A DNA stretch of 64,000 nt from positions 113,467 to 177,466 of the forward strand of contig JAPYMA010000651.1 in the NCBI GenBank assembly GCA_035041965.1, in the 5' to 3' direction. Shown here one piece after another: positions 1 through 14,794 of this stretch. The notes below the pieces were generated by a model that saw nothing but the letters and a program-made list of their open reading frames with translations, was not told the DNA's origin and did not search any database. The position numbers were made by a program, and so were the translations under genes. The DNA is from Anisakis pegreffii (taxonomy: Eukaryota > Nematoda > Chromadorea > Rhabditida > Anisakidae). Each line of letters starts with the position of its first letter. Position 1 is the first letter of the stretch.

Positions 1-3000
1 AATGTAATAGATTGGTGTTTAATAAACCTGATTGACTCAGCTGAAAAGAAAAAGCAGTGACAAAAAATTTGGACGAATTTATCTTGGTTTCGAGGAAAAG
101 CTGTTTCAAGAAAAGTATCACGAAACAGTCGCATACGCTGAGCGATTCGAACACGTTGCAATCGCACTGCACATTCAGTGCATCAACAACATGAAATGCT
201 CTTTCGCTTACTCAGAATCATTTTGCAAACTCATCAATAGAAAATTTGGTGAATCCAAGCAAATCGCAAATTTCAAAATTAATTAACCAGGCCAATTGAA
301 ATCTCTCGACATGATGCAATGCTAAAATCTGATCAAATTCGCTGACGTATTGTAGCCATCGATATCTCTTTCAATGTATTCAACTTTTTTCTTCAAAAAA
401 TTTCATCTCAGATGTGTACGGTGGATAAATACAAAAAGGTCGTCGAGCTGATCCTTTAATGTGCGTATGTGTAGGGGTGGAGGGATGAAACGGGCGGCGA
501 TGGATGATAGAAAAGTGAAATGGGGTTAGATCGCACCCTTAAACTGATCTTCTCTGAAGTAGAAAAACAACTCAAGTACACATTCTACAGTACTGTAGTT
601 TAGTTGATCGGTTCTGTGGATATGAAAGATCAAAAATGAGAGAAGCCTTCAAGATTAATAATGATGAAAGCTTACAGAAAACGGACTGCAGAAACACGAG
701 ACATACTGATTTTGAGGCGTATCCGTTAAGCAGCAATAAAAATGAGATGATTTCCTTTTTTGTGTCAAGTTATTAGAATAATACAGCACAACCTTCACGG
801 ATATTCGTGAAATCACCCAGAAATACTATAGCCCCGAATTGGCTGAATATTCAGTCGTACATAGTAGGCAACAGCTACTCACTTGAGTAAAAATAATCTA
901 TCTAGGCGTTCATTCGATACCTGAACAAATGATGAACATTTATGCAGAATTATCACTCAGATGGCTAGGCGGCAGTTGTAACAATAATGTATTATTGGGT
1001 GATTAGAATGCATTTCTGAGTATCTCGTTTATTCCTCATTGCCAACTTACGCATTCATCTACATGATATGTGGAGGATACACATTAATGAGCAGTAAAAA
1101 TGTTGAACTTTGCAAAACGAAAGGAGGTTAACATTAGCGATTAACATTTTGTTAAAGCCATTACGATGGATCATTCATCTTCTCGAATTTCAAATTGATT
1201 TGCACGTTATGAAAATTGATGGAGATACGTTGAGAGTACTCGATGAAAAAATGTGTTCGTGTCAGTTTTTGAATAGTTCTTTACACAGTTCAACTTGGCA
1301 ACTGTTTGCTGCAAACCTGATGCCCAAGTTCTCGGACATTGAAATATTGAGCCATTCAAGTTTTCGGTTGTAAATTCCTTTTGGCCGTTCAGCAACTTTT
1401 ACTTAATCTATGAGTGACAATAAAATGATTTTTTTGGTTGTGGAGAGAAACGGAAACTAGATGATGAAATAGTAATCCGATAAAAACAGATCGTAACATC
1501 AATCACAGGCCATTATGACTGTTCCGCAGCACTGGACGTTGCGAGCAAGAGTGTCGACGAATATGATGCTGATGATAGGTCTGAATGAATTTCGGCATAT
1601 TGATTTTAGCGTTTCAAACTGAAACCATAGAGGAGGATATCGTTGAGCCAGGCAATTGTTGCAGGCGATTGGATTTCTACGATAAAAATGTACTTGTTTC
1701 GAATGCTGATCGCATGCATTTATTGCATTTTTGTGCAATTGTTTTTTTATTGTTGGATCGGTTAAATGTGTGCGTAGTATCAATGAGAACACGAGCATGA
1801 TGGCTGCTGGCCGTATGTATGTATGGTTTGCATAATGCTGCAATAAATCAAATGAAATATTCAATCGGCTGCTTAGAACAACTAACCAATGCACAGCACA
1901 ACCACCACATCAACAAAAACAATAACACGAACGATGTGCGTTCAGCAGTGCGTTCAAATAGGAGGCTTTAAAGCCTAACAAACCGACTGCGGGTGGTGGC
2001 ATTGTCCTCGAATTAACTCGAATAGTCAAATGCTTACTATTGGGCGTTTGACCATGCGTAGTCTCATTCTCATGGGTCTTATTCAATTGTTGTGTTTTTT
2101 TTTGTTACGATTAACTGCAAACGAAACAGCAGTTTAATTGCACACTAGCTACTTTCATTGGAAGGACATTGGGAAGGCATGAACTGTTAAATTACTACTG
2201 GATTTGAATACTTCTCTAGAAAGTGGTAATTTGTAACAGACGGCAATACACCAGAGATGTATGCTGCAAGATGATATCAAAATCCGCGATATTTCAGCAA
2301 GCGGCGATTTTAATTGCAACATTTTCGATGCTTAACGACGATAGGACGGAGATAGCTTTTATAAGCGCTGCTGGTTTGTCTTCAAGTCTAGATGACACTC
2401 TAGAAAGGGATGGATCAGTTTTCGTTATGTGATAAAATGACTGAAATAAGTGAAGTTCGATATGATCATCATATGATGCCTCATATTCTGTTGAAGTTCA
2501 CGTCAAAAACTCTATTTGAACATAATTTAGATGCTCGTCTCGAATGCCCTGGATGGGTGAGCGTGGTGGTGTATAGAAGATGAGAAGGGAACGGAAGTAT
2601 GAATGATTCTAAATGCAAATCAGTAATGAATGACGACCAAATGAGTGGATGTATGCAGCAGCAGCCACGACCAAATGACCCAAAATCAAAACGTCAGTCG
2701 ATGCTCAAGAAGATTTATCTGTTTGCGTTTCAAGTGAGCCCAAAGAGAGCGGCGCTTGGTGTTTGTTTTTACTCTAGGGACGACACCCATAATTTCCCAT
2801 TTCCCATATTTAATTGATGACCATTCCGAGTATATTATGGCCTCTTGATTTGGATTTCATTCATTCGTTCGTTCATTTCGCTCGCATGCATTTCGGTTCT
2901 TTTGTTGACGTTATCACACAACTCATCTACTAAACTGCATGCAATCATGATGAAACACCTAAGGAATACATTCGCAAAGTTGGAAAACAGATGATCATCT

Positions 3001-6000
3001 AAGAGAAGTAACATCAATCGCATGACTTTTTGATAAAATGTGATCGTTATATGCTCTGCTCGATCTCAGAATTGTTTTTGAGGCAATATTCCAGTCAAAG
3101 AACCAATTAACCGATGTGAGGTGTTTTTCATGAATAATAATGCCGCATTCTATCGAATTCGACTGGACGTCAGCCATTGTTATTAGGTGCCAAATTGAAA
3201 CGTTTATGACTCGAATATAAACAATTAGTTGAGTGAATTGGAATCGTTATTGAAAAATGTGCATAACGCGTTGATGCGTTCAAAATTCCATCATTTGTCA
3301 GGCATAAAAACAGTGCACAGAATTACTCACCGATGCGTATAAAAGCAATTCGCAAATGAATTTTATAACAATCCAATAGCTAAACCATCAAATAATTCAA
3401 AATTTGCCCATTGAAAGTTCATTTCCTCAGTCACTTCTTCTTACAATGTTCACTGATATGAAAGAATTCCTTGCAGAAATGTGTTCATTAATCTAAAACG
3501 TTAAGAGATCGAAAGGTCAAGAGAACTCCAACAGCGAAAAGTTAATTGATTGATGTGAAGATCTCGCGAAAATGTTGTTTTACATCAAATCTATTTATGT
3601 TCATCAATTGACGATTTAAAAAATCGCTCTAAAAACAGATCAGTTTCGCAATGGAAAACATTACCAACGGTGAAAGATGCTCAATCAAAATCTTTTCGTT
3701 GCAAACATTACACTTTAATTCGACTCGTATCGATGTTCGCTTACAATAAATCACATTAGCTGTTGGTTATTTCGAATGAAACATGTCATCTTTAGAGAAC
3801 ATTTTTTGAGTGAACGCACTTTGTTAGAAACAAATACCGCTAACCATTTGAAGGTTATGCATTTAAGTTATGGAACAAAAAACTGAGCTACTAAGAAAAC
3901 ACTGGATAATTTCTTTGAGTTTTATTGTGAAAATGCCATCGAAGAGATAGATCATGTTGGCGCTATTGGATAAATAAGGAGAAGCGAACAAAACAGTTGG
4001 GAACCAATTCAATTCAGATGAACGGGATTAATTGGATGGCTGAACTGAACTGAACAGAAAGCAGTTGTGGATCATTGAAGGGGCGCACAAAGCGTTTCGA
4101 GCGGACGAGTGTGAACTGAAGATGAGCTTGTTGAAATGCCAATTCCATTTAAGTGCTTAACTTTACATTATTGACAGGTATGTTGTGGATCGAGAAGGCA
4201 TCATCGATGCATCGAATGTGCTCCAAATGATGCGCTAATTCAAAATCGAAAATGCTCTTTTCACAAATTGTTTTCAGCAATCAACGTCACCACCACATCA
4301 CCAATAAATTTATTCAATTCACTCAAATAAACTCATCTTTCATCTCCTTCAGTAATAAAGCATCATACCCATCTCACACTTAATGCTCATTGTCGTCTAA
4401 GAGAGTGCTTGAATGAATGCGGCATGATGCGTTCGTATTGCTCTTAGACAATATTATCAGATTGAAGTCAAATTACGAAACGATCAGAACGAAGATCACT
4501 CATGTCCATGGCTATTATACGCATCGATAACGTTGTTATGAGGGAAATGGATTACGTAAAAGGTTTATTGCTTCATTTAGTGAGATGAATTCCAAGAATA
4601 TTGGCTATTAGAAAATCTTCTCGAAAGCTGAACAAAATCGAACGGTATTATTACGTTGGTTGGATCGTTATTCAGCGGTACATCGGGATAATTAGATTTG
4701 AGTAAGATAATTAGATTATTATTAGATTTGATTAGAGGAATAAAGCACTGGAATAACTTTTTAGAGGAAGAATTTGAACGTAGATGGGTTATTGCGATGA
4801 TGACTATCACCAAGTTCACGCTGAAAGGAAAGAACCGCACCGAGTAACCACTCGATGTGGTGGTAACCAGTGGGAATTTATTCGATATTTGACATTGCGC
4901 ATTCCGATTGAACATGCTTACTTATAATTTATACACATGGCTGCACACATGATTGGTCGATTATCACGAAAACAACACTGAACCGTGGTGGTGGTGCTGC
5001 TGGGTTCAGATGAATGATGATAAGCAGTCGAAATGAGCACATCTCGAATAAACACCATCAGTGAGCACATCAGCAATAGACATCATCCCTGAGCTCTCAC
5101 AATCGCTAAGAAACGAAACTTTCAGTAATACAAGGATGTCTGGCACATCACCTAAGAAATGGAGTGCTTGAAACGTGACTCATTTCCGATCTCTGTATGG
5201 CTCGATACAATAACACTGCTACATTAGTATTTCCTCAGCTTGTGTTCCTATGCTTTACATGATTCGGCGTTTATTTTGTAATAACACTGTCTTATATTAT
5301 CGAAACACAAAGTATCCGTATGATACAAACACAAAAGGAGGAAGATCCTGCAAGAGAGATATACGAAAGTTACATTTCATCATCCGAATCGATAGTGCAT
5401 GATATCCGTGTACATCTTATACATATACAGCTGAGTACAGATTTAGAGGTTGAATTTATATATCACTTTGGTGTCCCTCACGGATCGTCTCTTTCGCGTT
5501 CCGTCGCGACAACATAAGTACCATCAAAACTTCATGAATTGTAAGTGCGGCAGTTTAGCAAAGACCTTATGGATGCGTTAAGTTTTATTTAAACAAGGTA
5601 CGGTGTTTCAGTAATTTCTCGAAGAGCAGTGTGCATGACGATGCAACTACTACGTGGCAGCAGTATTTGTATCCATTTCGTTGCAGTTAATGTACATTTG
5701 ATCGATGCCATTCACGAGTGTTGATCTGAAATAAAACCTCAACAGTTCGATATTCTGGTTAGGAAAATTTTAGAAACGCTGCTCACAGTCTTACCATGTG
5801 GCGGACGATAAACTAAATTAAACATAACTGGAACAAAGACTAAATTAAGTGGAACATCTGGGGTTAAGCTCAGGCTCATACGGTGGAACCATCTATTTGT
5901 TCAACCAGCACAATGATACTGGTATGAGCTTGAGTCTAAGTCTAAGTCATAGTTCACTCTATTTATGGCCACTTTTCATATCACACTCCACATTTCCACA

Positions 6001-9000
6001 TTTTGAACTCGATTATCATGTTTGAACCATCAGTATGCTCACAATCAGCTTTCGTCAAAAGAGTCGCAATGTTCTCAGTGATACACTTCCAGAAAAGTGT
6101 TTCCTAAGTCGCAATAACAACATGCCTTCTTGATTTATAACTAAAAATCATTCCACGACGATTTTTCATTCTGTCAAAAGAGCCAACAATGATAAATAAT
6201 ACCCACAACGAAAGATATACGAACAAAGATTTATTGCTTGTCAACTGTGAATATAAAGAATTGGTGCAGCCAAAAATGTTGTTTTGGGTTATTGAATGCG
6301 TTCTGCAATAGAAGAAGTATCGGAAAAATAATTGCTTGAAGTATATAAATGACGAAAATGACTACTGGAACGACTAAGTGCGGATGTGTGTATTTACAAT
6401 TAGAATGAAGAGGGTACGGCCAGCCGATGTTCACGAGAGAGTCTCATCCGAAATGACAATTACATTGTTTCGACAGCATTATTTATCTAGGCTCAACAAC
6501 ATTTCGGTCAACAAATATTTTATACATCCATACGTTAATGAACAATCCATCGTCGCCGCCTGTTCGTGGTTGCCCTTCTTCGCTTCGACTCTCTGAATGA
6601 GGATGTCCGATGCAGTGGACATTTGTACTGACTGATTCGAGACGTTACAGTCGAACGATTCCTGACTGCAGCAGCAGTCGTGCGAGGTTATGCTCTACTT
6701 TTATGCTTTTCACCTGTTCACACTCGATTGTCCCTGGTTTTTCTTTGTTGATCAGCTAATAAAGTTCAGTTCTTCATTCTTTATTTGAACGCATAGCATG
6801 ATCCAACTATAACATTCATTCGCGATTACTTTATAAAAATGCTATTCAACATTTTTGATCAAAGCCACTTTTAATTGACCTTTAATTGACACAACCTTTA
6901 ATTGACTTCTGGGTTGCTCCAGCGCCCTTTCCTCTCTCTTTCCTTTTACCAGGAAATATTCCAGACAAAAGAAGAGCTTCATTCGAAATTCATATAGCCG
7001 TATGCAATCTATAACTTTCAAAAGAGGGAATACTATGTATATTTGTCATATGTCAGTCACTATGCGCAAAAAACGAGATGCAAAAACATATTTGCACATT
7101 GCCTCATTTTCTCAAGTTTGCAACCGCTTCCGTTTCTCCTCTTAATTCATGCAAAATTTGACATCAACTGATTGAGACTGAGGGGTAGGCCAAACATCAT
7201 GAAAATTTCCTCTTCTGCGCTGTCCACACAAAAAATATTTGCAACATGATGCCTGCTGCAATATTGTTGAATAAGAGCAGCATTCTTGCAGCATGCTGCT
7301 GAATGCTCAGAGATAAATTTTTTGATCCCATTTACATTAGTAGCACTAGCCTGCGATCGGCTTGAATTTCAAAAAGATCGCATGGGACTGTGTTATCAGT
7401 TCAGGATGGAAGCAAGCCCAGCTCAGACTAAACGTGATATTGAAAGATTGAATAGGGAGAATTTCTAAAATAAACTGCCGTATCAACGCGGATTTTTTTG
7501 CATTTCGGTGAAAGCGATAGATCCACGGAACGGAATAAACCAGTTTGACGAAGCCAAGTGCCTTCTGCCTTCTGTATCATCCCGTGACACTCAAAAAGGA
7601 ACCGTCTGGCGCTTGTAGTAGCAAATACAGTAAATGCCCGTCTTGTTCTCAAGCACTTCCATATGATCGTATCCCTCAACATTCAGTCGTCGATTGTATT
7701 CTCTTTACCGATTTGTCAGCCCACCGCTCGTCTCAATACTCACTTTTTCGCCCCAGTCGTCATCGCCCTTCAAGCAGTGCTATCGCCCACAATCGAACGT
7801 CATCAGTTCGAATGAGCGAGTCAAAAATTAATAAACCGTTTGCAGTGATGACGCATTTGATTTTTTGATGCCTCTTCAATGTTTTTGAAACAATAGAATT
7901 CAAAGCAATGATAACTGTTCAACAAACCGCCTTCTCAAATCACCTCAATATGAAATTCATGTGGCACTGATAGTCATTCTGAAAGCTTTCTCATGTTCTC
8001 AATCGTACAGCACTATTGCTCAGTTTCTTACATAATTATGCACAATGAAGGCAGTTAACCATCAAAAACTCATGCTCATTTAAGATCAATAATATTTTGC
8101 AAATCGCCTGCTCGAATGGGAATGCACTTATTAAGTGATATTGAAAAGTTTCGATTTATCCTGTGGTTTTGATATCAGGACGGTTTTGATGGCTATCGTG
8201 TCTCGTTTGTTTTAAATAAGGTAACACATAAGAATGAAGCAACATTGACATTAGAAGGAGGATATGTACGGATTAGCACGTTGATAGCAATTTAGACCAT
8301 TCCTATCGACGTTAAAATTAATTTTTAAGATTAGTAATATTAAGATTAGTTTTTTGACTCATACAGCCAAGCACCTATCCATATTATTTGCCTTTTCATG
8401 CAAACAGTGAGCAGAAAGAGGTTCGGTCCGCGTGACTTCACGAAGAGGATAAATCTCAAATCTTTAATAGCACCTTCGGGTCAATTGACGATGACTATAT
8501 CAACACATTATTAATCAGATAATATCTACTGTACATCAGTGGTTGCTTAGAACCCTTAATTATCGTCTCGGAAGAGCTTAATGAAGCGAAATATATGATG
8601 GTAATTCAGGCTCAGAGTGTCTTTCAGTTCAACGGAGAGTTGAAAAGATTGCAATTTTCTGAGTGCTCGAGGAAAAGTTATTACCATTCGAAACTTTAAT
8701 GATATTCCATGAATGTTTCACTTATACGCATCGTCGCTGATCATTTCAGAGATAATTGCCTAAGATAATGATATATCATCAGCACAAGCAATATTTGATG
8801 AAAATTCCTTGATGAGTGTTCGTTGCTGATTTCGAGTACTATTTTTGCTCTTCTTCGAGCTTTAAGAATATTTGAGTATTTTTTGAGCATGCGTTTTCAT
8901 CCGAAAGTCTCGCATTTTATTGCCAGTTTGAAACTTTCGAGTAATCAATCGATGTCGTTGCCTATTCGTGATGAAAAATGATTAATTGTTGGATGTTGAC

Positions 9001-12000
9001 GACATTCATAGTCAGATAAAGCATAAGTTTTGGCTATTATTCAGTAGTTCGATAAGGTTAATTTCACGACGAGAACGAATTGAAACCGTATATGAAGAGA
9101 AGCTAAGAAATATAGAATGTTGAAAGCTTTGCACACTGGAAAGAGAGATTCCAGACGGAATTTTTCAATTCAGTGAATGCAGTGTAGAACATGAAGCGCT
9201 GATCAAAGTTTGCATGTTTTAATTGAGTGGTTAAGGCGACCGAGCATGTCACTTATTACTCAAGGCACTTATCCATTGCACTTTCATTCAGAATTCACCT
9301 GAGCTAATTTTGAAGCTGGCACGAAAAGGAGTTCGCCGAAGAAGTAAACAACTCAGCAATGAAAACTCTTTCGTCATAGTTCCATCAAATGAAGTTTTAA
9401 TGGCCAATGAATCAGTTTGAGAAAATAATCCAGGAAGGAGACTGCGGTTGAACGCGGCGACGCTAAATTGCTGATGAAATTAATTTCCAGAAAAAAATCT
9501 ATCTCATTTAATGAAACTACTCATAGTGCTATACGTTTGTTTGCACGTCGCCAATTAAACTGCTCAATGCTTAAACTTATTATCTCATGTGACCAGTCCT
9601 TCTCAGCTATCCCCCAGGGTAGTTGACTGCCGGGCATCTCGAACTGCTGCACTGCTGCTGATCGCCACGCTCGTTTCAGCTTAATGTATCTATCAGTGCG
9701 TCTTGAACGATCGCTTTTGAAGGGATTATTGTGTTGAATTGCCTCCTCGTATTGCTCGGTTCATTTCGAGATTTTATGTTCTTGGAATTTATTTACTCTG
9801 CTGTCATCGACATATAGTGGTGAGTTGCTGTGACAAAATCCCGGTGAACATATTCCGTTTTCACGGCCGAAGACAATATGACTGAGGGATTTGTTTGTTG
9901 CTTGCGAAAGTTTACTAATTTCTTGTAACTGATTTAACGCATTCTTTTGCCTGAGAATCTCTCACATTTTTGAGAAACGCAATGGAGAAATCATAAGCTT
10001 CATACCCGTTCGATACTGAGAACTTTGAGAGAAAATTATTTTGAGTTGACCACTTGAGGCCATGAAAAGAATTGCGAGCGAAAAATTCTCGAAGTTTACT
10101 GTTCCAACTATCGATCATTCAAGAGCACGAAAAGATCACATCTATGTGTACCATATGTACTCGAAAGGACAAAAATATTGTCACTGACTGCCACCTTTTA
10201 AGGAAACGGTCATCGATAGTTATTATCAAGGACAATCTAATGTTGATTGTCTAATGTTGATTATGTTGATTATTGTTTATTATGTTGATTATTATTTATT
10301 ATTGTCTAATGTTGATTATCTAATGTTGATTGTCGCGCCTGAATCTAATGTTCTGTCCGATTCAGATGTCTTCACCTGGTTAGTGTTGTTGATGCTGCTT
10401 CGACCTAGTTAATGTTGTTGATTTTCTAGCGAAAATCACGAAAATATTTTCAAAAACGAGTACCAAATTGAATTTACTACTCTCTGATGCGTATTTCTCA
10501 CGCAGTTAATGACAATTTGCACTTTTATTTGATTACAAGTTCTTGTGATTTGATAAAAACATCGTGAAGGTTTTCAAACTGACGCGAGAAAAGAGACCAG
10601 TTAATTTGTTTGCTTCGAAATGGTCACCTTTTACACAAGTCGAAATGAGTCAAAAATGTTATGGAGTTAAGTGAATTAACCGAAGAAATAATCAATTTTG
10701 AGCTTAACGTCATTGTGCGCTCAACGTTGTTATGCCACTTGATAAAGCATTGGGTAATGTGCTTCACTAAGAACACTCTATAGTCTGCTGATGATGATTT
10801 ACGTCGGAACCACTGAAGGAATTTATTTGAAAGCATCCGAGGAAAAAGTTCAGTCTAAATGACAGGTGTCATTCCTCAAGGGACGTTTCGTTGAAGCTGG
10901 CGCTAATCTGTCCTCAAAACGCACCTTGGATTGCTGCTTTATAATCCTCTCTGTAGCCCTCTTCTTAAGTTTCTTCTTGTCTAGTGATTTTGTGACTGCG
11001 TCCGTTTAACACTGCACTGTTCTTGCTCGATTACGTTCGCACGATGATAATTTCCAACCATATCGTTTCATCAGATGAACTGTATTTTCAAAAAATGTTG
11101 GCATTCTCATTTTCTTTCATGTTATTTCGAAGTTTTTGAAATATTTCGTTTTTTTCGAAAAATACTTCGAATACTTTGTGAAACATTTCGATGTTTTTCG
11201 CTGTTTTCCCAATATTTCAGAGTCAATCAATATTTCTAGATTCTAGCACGGCTCAATAACTTTCAATAGGCATCTTATGACAGTTGCGTTAGTTGCGCCT
11301 CCAGTCACAGTCATTCATTGAACATAAGATTTTCCAGCTATTGTGACAACTGGAGTAATCGCTTCACTATTTCACTATCCATTCTTGAGCTCAGAGGAAT
11401 GCTATGAGAAGTATCGATTAAGTACATGGAAAAGTGTTGACTTTCGTTAATCGAGAAAATACTGACTCGGATACGTGGTGATTTGCTTGACTGGAAAAGC
11501 AATAACAAATAACGAAATGCGGTCGGATATGACCTGAAACTATACGCTAACAATTCGAAGTGCCAGAAATGGCTCAAGGCTAAACTGTGTCCGACTGGGC
11601 ACTAGCTTCATCCTGGGCTGCAGGGGAGGGAAACATTCCGGATCAGTAATCCATAGCTTGACATGGAATAGCTGGTGACATATACAATTCCGGCTGAGCG
11701 ATTTCTTGGTGAAACTTTTGCGGTCAATTTGCGGTTGTCATTTTCCCATTTAAGAAAACTTTCATTGACACCTTCAGTTACGCATTCGACAGTGCAGCAG
11801 TTTTAAGCAATCGATGTTCAGAGCTTTTGATCGAAACCGATGTTTAGAAGAGTCGCTTGAACTTTTACATCATTAGCCGATGTGATGTTGAGCGAAGAAT
11901 TTGTACTTATCGTTAGATTACAACGAATGAAAATTGAATGTGACTGAAACTCGACTGCACTGATTGATCAAATTATTCGCCACTTATGAAGGACGCTTAT

Positions 12001-13396
12001 TTCAATTCATTTTAGTGCATTCAACAAGCGGACTCATTAAAAAGTCACCGTTGATTACTGCACAGCAGGCCATTTCTCACTCTAATAATAGTCGGATTTT
12101 TAAAGAGTTTGATGGGTGTCAGAATGCCGTAAGATTACGAGCCAAGTGAATCAATTCATTCAGAATAGCAGTAGTGCTAGTAGCTTGACGAGGTCATTCA
12201 TAATGATGATATCAACTGATTGAAATGAAGTGGTGACGATAAGAACAACAAAAGACTTGTTCCAATGAACTTCTTTTCCGATACAAAGAATTATAAACTA
12301 CTCATTGAACCTCATAAATCGTCTTGTTTCACCACCGAATTGCAATCAAGCTCATTCGCTGGCAAAGCATTTAAGTTCAACTTCTTGAGCATTATTAATT
12401 TCGAAATATGGTTACTTTACTCCTCAAAAGTGCAACATTACAATATATTTCAATTTAATATATGAATGCAATTGTAAATGTATACACTTTCAAGTTGAAA
12501 AACGCTTTCTTATGCTGAAATGTCACGATCACATCTATGTTTTGTTATGGTTAATGAATATTCCACATGTTTATGAGAATTTTTCAAATGGGACCTTGCT
12601 TTACCACAACCTTATCCATGAAGTATTCACTTGATTGCTCTCAACAACTCAAATTTGATCACATAATTTTTTTTTTGATTTACACACTTCAATTATGCAC
12701 ATTCAAGAATTTTGCACCACAAATTTTGCACGAAGTTGAGATAATCATCGAGAGAAACGTACACTTGGGCAATAGTATCGAACAGTCAACCCCACCGCAG
12801 GTTTGCCACAACATTTTTGCTAACATACAAGTGAACATGCTGATTTGTCCCTGAGTAGAAACTTTTTCCGTGGAAATCTCCGCAATACCCACCTAAAAAT
12901 ATTTCGTTCCACCTTCGTCCATTCTCGCTCAGCATCCAGCTTTGATGAACAGTAAGTCTCAATTATGCATTCGAACTAAACAAACTAATCTACAAAATTT
13001 TTTCATCATATCAGTCTCATCTTGTTACCATAAACAATTTAATCCCATTCAATGACGTGATGAAGTGAATTCCTCCGCGCAGGTTTACACTCAGTAAGCC
13101 ACCTAATGAACTTTAATTGATTGCAGTACCCAGTCAGCAATAACAATTCGCCCGTCATCAAGTCTTACCGATCGAGTGCTGCTACTCTCTCGACGCATTT
13201 ATCGTCCTAAAAGGATCGGTACTGTTCATTGGTTTCTAATCACAATTGATCTGATAGCATTCATCTGATTCAACCGAACAACGTCACTATTCTGAATTCA
13301 TACACTATCGACCATTACCATTCGCATATCACCACTGTTGATATGATACGCACTGATTGCGCATTTGAATAAGCAGTTTTTTGTGTTCCTCACAAA
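1..13396. other. Gene-poor stretch, no supported gene
   Basis: I read both strands and found no exon chain with matching phases or a recognisable protein family. The first 290 bases keep an open frame on the + strand (32-286, no ATG) rich in Lys and Glu that could be the tail of an exon starting off the window; I do not recognise it. The other open frames here are short and isolated, the longest being 131 codons on the - strand at 1499-1894. A short zinc-finger-like motif at 7635-7697 is treated as a finding. The stretch could be intergenic, or the far upstream part of the receptor gene. Confidence 0.5.
10233..10335. repeat. Degenerate GTTGATT/GTTTATT simple repeat
   Basis: Units of the type ATGTTGATT and TTGTCTA alternate in an irregular tandem run, with the phrase TCTAATGTTGATT appearing four times. 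It lies in gene-free sequence, and nothing suggests a function beyond a decayed simple repeat. Confidence 0.7.
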
Positions 13397-14352
13397 ATGT
13401 ACGTGCTGGTCGATGGTGACGATATTGGTAGCCAATATGAAAATAACTATGATCAGGTGATTAGCTTGATCAGTTCATTATCTCATTTGTATTTTCATGC
13501 ATTCAAAGAGTCAATTTTATTCTCGGCCTTACTGATCGCTGTTGCAAATTACTTCTTTCTATCACAGTTCACTCAAATTGTATAGGTAAATTTAAAGAAA
13601 TTGAATGTGTATCAATGGCAGCATTGTGTTTTTCACCCATAATTTACATCCCACTGTTTGCTTTGTTGTTTCTGGTTTTCTAATTATTCGATCAACCAGC
13701 ATGCATTTGCTAAATTTGTAACGCAAAATGTTGTGGTTGGCCAGGGAAAAAGAAATACGCTTCCTTCGTGTTGAGCATGTCTTTTCGATTTCGAAATTCA
13801 CCTGGAACTACTCATGAAGTTTGACTTTTGCTGGCTTATGGGATACTAATACTAGAATCTAGGCATTATCGGATTGATATCACCCCATTTGTAAATCATT
13901 GATGAGGAACTAGTAACATCGCGCGATGACAGATCCAATGTTGATCCAAAGCCATCCGATAACCATTTGCTTCGGAGCTTGGATATGCAAAATGATCGAA
14001 TCGAAGCTATCATTAGAGCTAATGAACACGGCTCATATCTTATTGATGTGAACATTCAACTGCTATTAACACATGGCGAATGCTCATTAATTCGGCAAAC
14101 AAACAAGTTATGTTGTGTTGAGCAATATGCGAGAACGTCGCAAATATGCTGAATTTGGCATACGATTACCCGATGATGACACTGAAATGAATTAACGGTT
14201 GAATAATGAGTTGTTTGTGTGCATTTATAGCTCTGATGTTCTACACCCTAAAATCCAAGCTTAACGGCTTATCATCGTTGGAGGCAATTTCGGATGTCAC
14301 AAACAAGCATCGCATTCAGGCAGTAATCCTGTCAACATCCTGCCTAATTCAT

Positions 14353-14565
14353 ATGTTTTCAAGCAACGAAAGCGAATTTGTTTTCAGTCATGGAATAAAA
14401 GTTCCAAACTTTCAGGATTCCGAACCCTCTGAATATCTCACAAATGAGCACTACGCAACCGTGGAGGATACGCTTGGGAACAACTATGACCTACGTGATT
14501 ACTATTTCCCAAAAGTTGAGGATCGTGATGGAGACGCAAAGATAGATCTTTTGAAACTTTTTCAG
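14353..14565 (+). CDS. Candidate upstream exon of the receptor gene (71 codons)
   Basis: An ATG at 14353 opens a 71-codon frame that runs in phase 0 to a CAG|gttaat donor. The peptide is acidic and polar with an Asn-Glu-Ser glycosylation sequon at residue 5 and many Asp, Glu and Tyr residues, as expected for an extracellular receptor tail. The frame stays open upstream to 14206, and acceptor-like sites occur there, so the real start may be earlier. A second candidate exon at 14696 also begins in phase 0, so the two could be spliced together. No domain is recognised. Assignment to the receptor at 27.7-32.4 kb rests only on strand, phase and composition; it may be a separate gene or chance. Confidence 0.33.
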
Positions 14566-14695
14566 GTTAATTCCACTGTTAAGACGTCGAAATTCGTTCG
14601 AAATTCGAATTCTCATAGACAATTCTCGGCGGCGATTGCCATTACAATTCACAGTGTTTCAGCAGACGCATTAAAATTTCAAATTGATCTTACAG

Positions 14696-14794
14696 ATGGT
14701 CAATAGTTACAATAACGCTACAGACGAGACGTTCGAATGGGATGACTTTGCTCAGTTCAATTTCACCACATTATTACGCTCATCAGAGGAGGAT
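14696..14794 (+). CDS. Candidate upstream exon with N-glycosylation sequons (33 codons)
   Basis: The sequence TTACAG sits directly before an ATG, followed by 33 codons ending in phase 0 at GAT|gtaagc, a good donor. The peptide is acidic and has two sequons, Asn-Ala-Thr at residue 7 and Asn-Phe-Thr at residue 22. The acceptor abutting the ATG means it could be an internal exon following 14353-14565, or the start of a trans-spliced message, which is common in nematodes. Its phase fits the receptor exon at 27734. That link is inference, since about 13 kb separates them. Confidence 0.38.

Noticed and set aside
2599..2733. ATG frame of 45 codons ending at a gtgagc donor, phase 0
   Set aside because: The donor has A before the splice point, the peptide is Lys- and Gln-rich rather than acidic, and it lies 25 kb from the receptor. 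Chance is likely.
5320..5517. 65-codon frame starting at ATG with acidic peptide
   Set aside because: Poor start context, no convincing donor in a matching phase and no family signal.
13397..13456. Possible further first exon (20 codons, phase 0) of the receptor
   Set aside because: The donor CAG|gtgatt is weak, the peptide has no glycosylation sequon, and the frame simply continues open past it.
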